DNA of 64,000 bases. Origin: Nereocystis luetkeana (lineage: Eukaryota > Sar > Phaeophyceae > Laminariales > Laminariaceae). A model generated the notes under the pieces. It worked only from the letters and a program-made list of their open reading frames with translations, was not told the origin of the DNA and made no database searches. The stretch lies in assembly GCA_031213475.1 (NCBI GenBank), contig JARUPZ010000006.1:1579501-1643500 (forward strand), read 5' to 3'. The position numbers were made by a program, and so were the translations under genes. Positions within the stretch are counted from its first letter, which is position 1. Each line of letters begins with the position of its first letter. Of the stretch, positions 55,790-64,000 are shown piece after piece.

Positions 55790-56120
55790 GCTTTCCCGTG
55801 CGCCGTTCCCTCTCTTCCTGGCGTACGCGAATCCCTCACTTTCCCGTGTACCGTTCCCTCTGTGCCGCGCTTGCCTGTACGCCGCTCCCTCGTCCCGGGA
55901 TATCTTGCCCGTGCGCCGCTCCCTTGCACCGAAGCCTTGCCCGTGCACCACTCCCTCGCTTCGACGCCGTACGTTCCCTTGCTCCGGGGTGTTTTGCCTG
56001 TCCGCCGCTCGCTGCGCCGTTCCCTCGCTCCGACAATGTGCACTCCCTCGCTCCGGTGGCTTGTCCGTCCACCGCTCGCTTGTGCCCGTGCGCTGGTCTC
56101 TCGCTCCGATGCCTTGATCG
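55790..56120. repeat. Minisatellite, CGTGCGCCGCTCCCTCGCTC-type
   Basis: About ten degenerate units of 30-40 bp, each with (G/C)CC(G/C)(C/T)TCCCTC. They give incidental Arg/Gly-rich frames on the minus strand. Confidence 0.8.
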
Positions 56121-57107
56121 TACCAGGTACTGCCCAACGGCCAAAACTGGAAGGAGCTGACCAGCCGCTATACGGAGCAGTCGCAGACCTGAAGCGACAC
56201 TGAGCGTTCGCCGAGGAGGCGAAGATCTTCTACTCCTACCCTAGTTGTGTTGTGTTTTTGTGTGAAACGGTGGGGGTCCTGCTCGCAACAGCTACTCCTT
56301 TTGGCGTGGAACAGTCAGATATAGACTTGGGGCGTTGGATGTACGTTGTGACTGTGTGAATGTTTGTGTGTTTGAGTTGCAAGGAGGCGCACGTTTCCGT
56401 GCCTGGTAGCACTTGCGGGGTGCTGGGTGTGTGATGTGACTGCGTGAATGTTTGGGTGTTTGGGTTGAGAGGAGGCGTACTCTTCCGTGCCTGGTGGGGT
56501 GCCAGTTTCGCCATTATGTGAGGAGAAGTCCCAGACCTGAAGCGATAATAAGCTTTCGCCGGGGACGTGAATATCTCTGGTTCGGTTCAAAGACAAGTTT
56601 TTTTGTGAGAGATTGAGTGATTCCTGCTTGTAACAGTCCGTCAGTGTGGCGCAGATCAGCTGGGTATTTTCGTATCATGGGGGTTTCCTCTCCCGTGCCT
56701 GGTAGTGGGTAAACTTGACTTGATGATTCCACCTCCTCGTATTGTCATTCGATTTAGGGGACTCAAATCCCACGGGTATTGACTTTTGACCCGTTCGGGG
56801 AACGCAGAAATGGCGGTTTAAGCCTAGGCGTTAGTGTACTGCGCTTGTTCATTGCTGAAAAAGTGTGGTGGGATGATTATAAACCATTGAATATTGGTCA
56901 GACAGTCAAATTCGCAGTGAAAAGGCGGGGGTGAGGGTGTTCATCGAGGATTTCCCGCTAATGGCCCCTGCGTTTTCGGTTTGTTCTTGCCTATCCCCGA
57001 GATCATTATTTTTGTATAGAGCCTTGCGGTTCCTCACCGTTGGTTATAGTCAGAGCTTGCTATAGCATATTGCTCTGTTATTCGTATTATGCTAGGGGGG
57101 ATGTTGC
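56121..57107. other. Short tandem repeat and unrecognised DNA
   Basis: An 88-bp tandem pair lies at about 56348-56523 (GTGACTG(T/C)GTGAATGTTTG, TTCCGTGCCTGGT). The rest is unique-looking. Confidence 0.5.
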
Positions 57108-57573
57108 GGTTTTGGACCGTTTCAGGAGTTACGACGACTTGCGTTTTTGTATCAGCAGGGGCCGCGTCATTTACGGCCCTCCCCAACTATGGATTGCCAC
57201 TCCTTTTCGGCGGTCCTACATGTTGCCCAAAGCAATCATCTTACCATCAACATATCTGGGAGACGTTCTTCCTAGCGTCAGAAGCACGCTCTACCCCTCT
57301 GGGACACGTGCGAGCGCACGTCTCGACTCGGTTGGATCGTGGCCAGACTCGAGGTTGGTCTTGTTGTTTGCTAGACTTGAGGTTGGTCTTGTTGTTTGCT
57401 AGACTTGAGGTTGGTCTTGTTGTTTGCTATTGTTTGCATATTGAAGGCATGTGTTGTAACCCTGCTTTACCTGATGCGGACCTTAAACGGTGATCCTTCG
57501 AATGGTGCATGCCCGAGCTGCTTGCCTCATCCTGACCCTCAACCTCATGACCTGCATGCTCCCGATCCATAAC
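57108..57573. repeat. Dispersed repeat R, copy B, uninterrupted
   Basis: Full alignment partner of 54436-55192. Unlike copy A, it holds three tandem units of GAGGTTGGTCTTGTTGTTTG at 57351-57432. Confidence 0.82.
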
Positions 57574-57654
57574 AGTACCAACGGACAACGCTCTACCGGG
57601 TATATGCTCATTCATCGACAGCAAGTCCGTGTGTAGGTGTTTGTGTTGGTACAG

Positions 57655-57736
57655 CCCGCTGGCCGGAATAATTATTACACCTGGTGCGTTAGATTTCGGT
57701 ATTAGACTCCAAACGGTATTATATTTGTGTCCAGAA
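57655..57736. mobile_element. Hairpin MITE, CCACTC(T/C)GG family, copy 3, inverted
   Basis: The reverse complement reads ACCGTTTGGAGTCTAATACC and ends ATTCCGGCCAGCGGG, matching the copy at 54277. It contains a CACCTGGTG variant. Confidence 0.5.
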
Positions 57737-58159
57737 TGGTGTGTGTCACACCCCCCCCCCCCCCCAAACCCAATTATATCGTAGTGCTTTTAACTTGTAA
57801 AATACCGTCGACGGGTTGTGCTGGATGCCATCATACTGGGTACGACAGGCACGGCACACCCTTTTGCACCGAACCTCCTGCAGCCACTATCAAACATCAC
57901 ACTCCTCGGAACGGGTCACCGCGATTCCTACTTTACAATCTAGTTCTTTTCAGGGCATATGTACTCCTGATCGGTATGATCTGTATGACCCGCAGTTTAT
58001 GTTGGCGGCTGGGAGCCGTATAACCTACAACATCTAGGACATGTTGTCTGGGTTCGATTCATACGATACAGATCCATGCACAGCATCTCGCATCGGCAGC
58101 TCGGGGTCTACCAGTAGACGATCCACTGTAGATCGCGACCTGTCCGACGTGTGAAGCAC
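57737..58159. other. No gene seen; C-run and LINE scrap
   Basis: Poly(C) lies at 57748-57766. 57806-57868 combines CGACGGGTTGTGCTGGATG and CATCATACTGGGTACGACAG, two non-adjacent pieces of the CA-tailed LINE 3' UTR joined together. Confidence 0.45.
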
Positions 58160-60260
58160 TTGAAGCAAGCCGCACCGGGACTGCCTGTGTTGTGCTGCAG
58201 ACATGCGCCTGTATCGATACCTTCCTTTTCTCCGCCCTCCTTGCACCTCTCGCTTCGTAGTCGTGGCTCGCCTTCTACCCACGCTATGCGCTCAGGCTCA
58301 GTAGTTGACACTGGGGCCACCTGCCTGTTGGGCCGCAGCCATGCACTTATCGATACCTTTTTTTTTCGTCCGCACGAGGTTTGTTTACATCATCTACTCC
58401 AACAGCGTCCCAGTGGTCTACCGCAGTGGCTACCCTCGGAATGCTACTAGAAGTTGACTATCGAAATCGAATCTATGATGTCTTCGAGAGGAAACGAACC
58501 ACCCGCAGCACTACATCCACACCTCTGAACTCGTCAAGAACCCGGGGCAAGCATTGCGGTAGCACTGGTAGCACCCGGATATATGTGTATTGACCAAGCT
58601 CAATAAAAAAAAAAGAAGAGAGAAACATTGTCATATGCGTCGAAAACGGCGACGCTTCCAGGTGGCGATAACATGTTACGGTTCGCGTGAGAACCTGCAC
58701 GCCTACGCATCAGAAGCAAACCCGTGAGTACGCCAGAGGATAGGTCGACACCACAGATCTCACCGTGGTGAGACTTTGAATCTGGTTTAAAAAAAACACA
58801 CACACACATGATCAACTACTCAGAGCGCATAGCGTGGGTTGAAGGCGAGACACGACTACGAGGGGAGAGACGAATAATAATGGCGAAGAAAAATGAAACA
58901 CCATCGTAGGATGGAAAAAGTACAAACAAACAACACCTGGACTGCTTGTGCTGCAGCTTTGAGCCTATCAAAGTCTCCCTTGTCTACCTCATCTACAAGC
59001 GGGCCACACTGCTGCGCTTCAGCTCTCGAGCTATCAAATGGATTTGTTGTGCGTATCGACCAAAAGTAAACACAGGCCTCATCACCGGTTTCGATGTTAC
59101 CGCAGCTCTCAACCTACCCATGCCTCCCTTGTCTGTCTCAACTGAAAGTCAACTCAGATTCACTCATCGATCCACTGCAAATTCACTCATCGATCCCCTG
59201 CAACGCACCGAGCCTTCTATTAATAGTTATATTAATAGGGCTTGCTAGAGCTCCGCATATACAGTAGATGAAATACCACATAAAAAGAAAAACAAACGGA
59301 ATCAACACGCCGGGACTGCCTGTGCTGCAGCCGTGCACCAATCACACCTCGGGCATATCATGCAACACTCTTAGGTCCTAACGTGCCGTTGTGATGCGTT
59401 GCGCATGACCTGCATGGTACAGATCCAACGCAAGGAACCTGTGCTAGATCATGCAGATTGTACAGGTCCCACCCGGCAACATGAGCTGAGAGCAAACAGA
59501 TCATGCAGATCATGCGTATCAGGAAATTATCTGCCTTAAAAGATCTAGATCAGACCTGCATGGTACAGATCCAACGCAAAGAACCTGTGCTAGATCATGC
59601 AGATTGTACAGGTCCCACCCGGTAACATGAGCTAAGAGCAAACAAATCATGCAGATCATGCGTATCAGGAAATTATCTGCCTTAAAAGATCTAGATCATC
59701 GAGTGAGGACCGGCGGTATATTATACCTGGTACCTGGTAGTGTGTAACCTATGAATGCCTTTTTTTTGTCTTGTGACGCATCCCAAAACAGACCCGCACC
59801 AGAGCCGCTTGTGCTGCAACTCTCGGCCCTACACAATGCGTCGTTTTCGTCTCTCTCTCGTCTGTTCAATGGAGACAGGTGCCACCAGGACTGCTTGTGC
59901 TGCAGCGATGGACCTCTCAGCATCTACCTTATTTACCCGTCTCCTGTAAAAGGAAAACACGGACCGCACTGCTAATGCTGCAACTCTGTTGACTAGTAGT
60001 CGACGCTTTGTCCATTTCATCATCTAAAAAAATTAAAAAAAACACGAATTTTCACGGGGCTGCTTGCAGCTCGGAACCTATCTATGAAACCTTGTGTGTC
60101 TCGTCTGAAATTCAACTCAGATCCACCCACCGATCCGCTGCACCTAACCGAGCCTCCTATTGCTCGCTAGACCTCTGGATATACATCATCCTGAAAACTG
60201 TTTACTCCACTGACGCTGCAGCTCTAAACCTATCAATGCTTTCACTGCCTGTTTAATACG
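58160..60260. repeat. Degenerate array of GGACTGCTTGTGCTGCAGC units
   Basis: About eight units (near 58172, 58937, 59100, 59311, 59797, 59884, 60057, 60215) carry a GGACTGC(T/C)TGTGCTGCAGC start. Several continue with CCTATCAATGCCTCCCTTGT-like and CAACTCAGATTCACTCATCG-like text. Spacing is irregular and divergence is high. No coding function was recognised. Confidence 0.55.
59408..59699. repeat. Recent 146-bp tandem duplication
   Basis: 59408-59553 and 59554-59699 differ at only about four positions. The unit ends AAAGATCTAGATCA and contains several ATCATGCAGAT motifs. Confidence 0.92.
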
Positions 60261-61172
60261 AAAGTCGACTCAGACGTCACCACACCACCCCGAGGTTGCT
60301 ATAATATTTCTCCTGCGTGGAGCTCCGAAGTCATAAAAATTGTGAGGACTCATAATTCAACCTACAGCACATGATAAAAAACATAAAACGATGCCAAAAA
60401 TCATAAGAAAACCCATCGACGCGCGTCCACAACATAAAACACATGAAAATAACGCATGTCCCGCTAGCAGGCACATCAAATAGTACGTGTCCGCTATTAA
60501 TGGTAGCGGACGAGAATCGATTGACATGAACCAACCACGCACCATATACAATATCGATAAGCGTGAAGCAAACGGACAGGAATGTGGTTTCCGACACTCG
60601 TACATTTAAAGTCGATACGCCGAAACCTTTCGTCCAGTGTTAGAGCAAAAAACACGCAGGGGGATGAGGGAGTGGGGGGGGTGCCAAGTGGGTGGAGGGC
60701 AAACGCGTTCGATGTATATCGAAAGCTTGATACTTCGGAACATGGCGATGCGACAATTCAGAAGCATTGAAAAAAATCGAAGCGATACACAAAAACTATC
60801 GAACGTTTTTCGATACGATATCCAACAAAAATAAGTTATCCAACGCCAGTGTCCGCTCCGTTCACACATGCTCCAGTAGGCTGAATGATAAATTCAAAAG
60901 TCCAGAGAAAAAATGGCCACCTGCAAAACCGAATCCATCGGCGAGAGCCTATGTCTCTTGGAGGGGCAATCACAAGGACGTAAATTCACACCTGGTATAA
61001 AAAAATCGACAAGTATAAATTAAACTATATAAACTGTCAAAAATAGGTAATTGCGTGCCCTGCCAAAAATTACCTGGCACATGAAATATATACACTTGAA
61101 CCTTTTGCTAGAACTGATTTTTTCCCACTCAAATTCCAAGAAATTTTCCAAGCAACGTGTGGGCGCAGGTTC
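60261..61172. other. No gene seen
   Basis: 3' flank of LNR gene 2. Short minus-strand hydrophobic frames at 60331-60605 have no start or splice support. Confidence 0.45.
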
Positions 61173-62689
61173 TCAAGGGGTTAAGGGCGCGATATTCTCG
61201 AAGACGTTATCGAGGGGGGGGGGGGGGGGGGGGGGGGCACCACTGCCCCCCCGACCTGCCATCTCTGCCGGGTGGGCGTGGGCTCGGGCGTGGGCGCTGT
61301 TGGCAGCTATGGACGCTTTCTGCTCTCGCGCCAGATGACGGTAGCGTACGGCTAATAAAACTATGCCCCACAGCCCGGCGCACCCGATCCCAACCCCGAC
61401 AACAATCTTCGCGTTGTTGTTGTTGTTGTTGTTGTTGTTCTTGGTTTTGGAAGAGAAGTCGGAGCAGGAAGCGACTGGGTCGATGCAGAGATCGCAACTT
61501 TGAGCTGAGCAGCAGTCTCCTCCGTCATAACTGCGCAACAACAACAAAAAGCCATCGGCCGAGAGTGTGTATGCATGCATTGAATGAAACACCAGCTGGT
61601 CGCTCTTCGTGACATACAACACATATTCATTTTATATTTTATCATCATGTCTGCCACCCGAAAATACCTGGCATATACCTCACTAAGCTGAACCACGCTG
61701 ATGTACCCTATCTATGGTGCCGATCGCTCAGAAACAGCTACAGAAAGAGAAAGTCCAGCCGTGATTCCAAGTCAGATTACGAAAATAGTGTCTCCAAGGC
61801 ATGGGTTAGCATTTGTGAAGGCGTTCACGGACTTGTATTGATGGACGGCTCGTTCTGATCAGCATGAAAGGCGCAGGGGCGAGGAGGGGAGAGGGGGGAA
61901 TGGGAGAGAGGGAACGGGGGAGGAAAGAGGTGGTAGGTACAGAGGAATATCTTTTCGATTTCCCTGACCTCGACGGGATGGTTACCGTGTCACATGACGT
62001 GGAAACGAAGAAAAAGCACCGCGTGGGTAACTAGGCTGCGCATTGGTCGACCGATCGGTATCGGTCGGCCGGTTGGCATCGATCAGACGGTTGATACTGG
62101 TCAGTCTATAACGGTCGATATCGGTCGGCCAGTGTCATTCGGTCTTCGTCGGTCGGTGTTGATTGGTCGGGATCGGTCTGTCGGTATCGGTCGGTATCGG
62201 CTGGTTGGCCGGTGGGTATCGGTGGGTCAGCCGGCATCAGTCGGTCTCGGTCGGTTGGTATATGTCGATCGGTAACGGTCTATCGATATATGTCGGTATT
62301 GGTCGGTCGGTTTCGGTCGGTTTTCGGTCTGTCAGTATGTCGGTCGCAACACCAGCCGTCACACACCCCTAACGCACCCGCATTCCGCGTTGTTGTTGGC
62401 GCCATCGCAAGATCCGTCCCCGACCAGAAACTCGGAGCAGGGAGACACGGCACCCTCATCATCATCATCGTCATCATCATCATCATCGTATCCACCCCCT
62501 CTATCAGAAGCGGCTCCACTAGAGACGGCTGCATCAGAAGAGTCACCACCGGGAGAGGGAGGAAGAGATGATGCTCCATCCTTCTGAGTGCAGTCGACGG
62601 TTGCGGCAGGGTCGACACAGTTGAAGTCACTGGTGCAGTCGTACTCGCCTGCTAGGCATGTGCAAGCGCAGCAGTCCCCCCCGTCGTAA
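61173..62689 (-). CDS. LNR gene 2 (3' part): exons 62689-62378 and 61530-61173
   Basis: Two exons joined in phase 2 encode about 222 residues up to the stop at 61173-61175. The upstream exon runs from acceptor TCTGTCGCCAG/T (YDGGDCCACTCLAGEYDC, GFNCVDP-like DFNCVDP, an acidic run of ten Asp, GDGSCDGANNNAEC) to donor GG/GTGCGT. The terminal exon starts at acceptor GTTGCGCAG/T with YDGGDCC. It continues SAQSCDLCIDPVASC, nine Asn, a membrane helix with VGVGIGCAGLWGIVLLAV, then a basic and proline-rich tail (eight Pro) ending NVFENIAPLTP. It is a paralogue of LNR gene 1, with the same splice position in the LNR and the same helix motif. The 5' exons are missing from the window or decayed. An ATG at 62730 could alternatively open the frame, but it lies in the copy of a splice acceptor used by gene 1. 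Confidence 0.72.
61204..61237. repeat. Poly(G) run coding for polyproline
   Basis: A run of about 22 G in the plus strand, within the terminal exon of LNR gene 2, encodes the proline run on the minus strand. It should be length-unstable, and a change not divisible by three would alter the last residues. Confidence 0.8.
62040..62345. repeat. GGTCGGTATC minisatellite in LNR gene 2 intron
   Basis: The same unit as at 8570-9318 (TCGGTCGGTATCGGTCGG), again directly downstream, on the minus strand, of the homologous exon. No relic exon ends are seen here. Confidence 0.85.
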
Positions 62690-63330
62690 CTGGCGACAGA
62701 AGGACAGACAGCAACAGAAGCAGCAGCCATTAGCGACGCGTGAGGCGAAGGGAGGGGGAGGGAGGGGGGGATCAGACACTCTCACGCTCTTGTGTGTGAG
62801 TGCTCCGAACTGTACAGTCGTACAATGTTTTCATTTATGGAGGCATGTGGACATGGGTTGAGGCAAGGTAAAATGCGATGACGTTTTTTTCAGGTATAAA
62901 ACACGAAAGGCCCACAAGCCGTTAGAGTTTTGAAGTCCGTACAGCCCAAAAAATGAAAGGTGTACAAGTACAACCACAAGCGGAATTATATCGGTAAACA
63001 TATGCATATCGACTTCAGGAACACTCGACCGGCGAGATACCACATGCTTGCTACCAGGTGCATTTTGTCAAAAGCGCCTATTAAGCAAGAACGTGCGACG
63101 CTCTCATCCCACGGTTTCATCATCCTGCGCGCGTGTCGTACATCTCCCTAGGTTCACCATGTTGCACACAGGACACACCTCCTACCCCAGCAGCTGCAAA
63201 TAGGCCGCTCCGTGTGGTCGATGCTGTTCTTTAGTGTTTCGTTATTTTTCCCCTCTATACTATATAATCAAGCAACATCAAGTCCCGAAGGGGTGAATGC
63301 GAAGACAAGAGACACGACACACTCACTGAC

Positions 63331-63600
63331 TTGCATTCCTCTATTTTGTTGATTTCAGGGCTCTTCACGGCTCAGGAAGTATTTGAAATCTCACGGATCG
63401 GGTCGGGTCGGGTCGGGTCGGGTCAAGAGTTGTTCAAACTCTCGCGGATCGGGTCGGGTCACCCTTACCCGACCCGACCCGACCCGACCCGCGAGATTTG
63501 ACCCGGCCTGTGAACAGCCCGGGTTGATTTTGTCGCAAAAATCCGTCCGGAGTCCAGGTCTCATGGAAGCTGTCATCCATATGCAAGTCCGCCTCAAAAG
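63331..63600 (-). pseudogene. Decayed LNR exon upstream of LNR gene 2
   Basis: On the minus strand, WTPDGF and then CDKIN, followed after the MITE by INKIEEC, correspond to SSDGFCDSINNTDEC of gene 1 exon 3. The exon ends at donor AA/GTCAGTGAGT in phase 2, and AA+T would give EEC-N-YDGGDCC with the next exon of gene 2. One extra T in a TTTTT run and the 175-bp MITE-plus-duplication (not a multiple of three) destroy the frame. It is probably the former upstream exon of LNR gene 2. How gene 2 now starts is unknown. Confidence 0.6.
63356..63522. mobile_element. hAT-type foldback MITE, copy 2, inside the LNR exon
   Basis: Exact 8-bp duplication GTTGATTT at 63348-63355 and 63523-63530. Ends are CAGGGCTCTTCACGG and TGTGAACAGCCCGG. 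The interior is five GGGTC units on the left arm and CGACCC units on the right arm, able to form a hairpin. Family placement as for 26840-27173, but with an intact duplication, so it is younger. Confidence 0.88.
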
Positions 63601-63616
63601 CGGTTCTTAGTATTAA

Positions 63617-63775
63617 TAGGATGCAGCTCACCCTTCATGCGATCCACCAGGCACCTCACGGCGCTTCGCGCTTAGTGCAAGCAATGTCTGTCTGGTCGGC
63701 GAAAAACAGACACGCTCCGTCTCGGCATTGTAGGGATGCGAGGAGCTATGGTCATACGACTACGGCCATGCATGA
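63617..63775. repeat. 160-bp repeat shared by the two LNR loci, copy 2
   Basis: Aligns with 11404-11565 in the same orientation, with scattered substitutions. Confidence 0.7.
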
Positions 63776-64000
63776 TATCGAGTACAGGTCTCCTATCGAG
63801 TACGCCCCCCAGAATAGTCCGATAGCAAACCGGGAACAAAAAAGCAAGAACAAGTTGTGGGAAATTGCACCAAGCAAACAAAGCAAATCGAAATAATAAC
63901 TCGAAAGGAATCGCACTGACCCAGCAAAACAAAACGAATGGAGTATTTTTATTCCATACACGTCAACTGTTCAGAAAGTCGTCGAGAGTAAACAAAACCT

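Noticed and set aside
55613-56137. Arg/Gly-rich minus-strand frame of 174 codons
   Set aside because: Produced by the 30-40-bp minisatellite; all frames across it are repetitive.
62378-62730. ATG at 62730 as the start of LNR gene 2
   Set aside because: The sequence before the YDGGDCC codons matches the splice acceptor of gene 1 exon 4. Kept only as an alternative.

Overview
This looks like a repeat-rich nuclear segment of a eukaryote. It has long TE-filled introns, several LINE families, a tRNA-derived SINE family, several MITE families, a tyrosine-recombinase retroelement fossil, interstitial TTAGGG repeats, many microsatellites, and no bacterial-style operons. The only host genes I can support encode Lin-12/Notch repeat (LNR) membrane proteins. 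LNR membrane proteins outside animals, beside a restriction-endonuclease-type LINE and a DIRS-like element, would fit an alga or stramenopile-like protist. The lineage is an inference, not something I can prove.

Layout. 1-4.6 kb: GC-rich unresolved DNA and a PIF/Harbinger-like MITE split by a second inverted-repeat element. 4.6-5.8 kb: plus-strand LNR pseudogene pieces. 6-8 kb: repeat fragments. 8.2-27.9 kb: LNR gene 1 on the minus strand, five exons with introns of 817, 2190, 3608 and 11988 bp. Every intron cuts an LNR at the same residue in phase 2. The introns carry a GGTCGGTATC minisatellite with relic exon ends, four MITE families, LINE remnants and tandem duplications. 28.3-31.7 kb: a heavily decayed minus-strand LINE with three later insertions. 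32-33.6 kb: a block packed with GTAAC/GTTAC. 33.7-44.4 kb: a dense TE cluster with three 3' ends of one LINE family, five of the six SINE copies, and TTAA and TA MITEs. 44.6-48.6 kb: a nearly whole LINE (RING-like N-terminus, reverse transcriptase, CCHC knuckle, restriction-like endonuclease). 49.9-53.1 kb: a broken DIRS-like fossil. 53.9-60.3 kb: TTAGGG-bearing CATGG repeats, a two-copy dispersed repeat and degenerate tandem arrays. 61.2-63.6 kb: the 3' end of LNR gene 2 (minus) plus an upstream decayed exon split by a hAT-type MITE with an exact 8-bp duplication.

How it fits together. LNR gene 1 gives a continuous 363-residue model: signal peptide, four LNRs joined by cysteine-rich linkers, one membrane helix and a short tail. 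Gene 2 shares its exon design, splice phase, intron minisatellite and membrane motif, so the two are paralogues. Everything else is mobile or repetitive DNA. The least explained signal is a 9-mer, TACCAGGTA/TACCTGGTA, present at least 34 times by eye against about 0.5 expected. It behaves like a 7-bp CCAGGTA/CCTGGTA insertion at TA dinucleotides.
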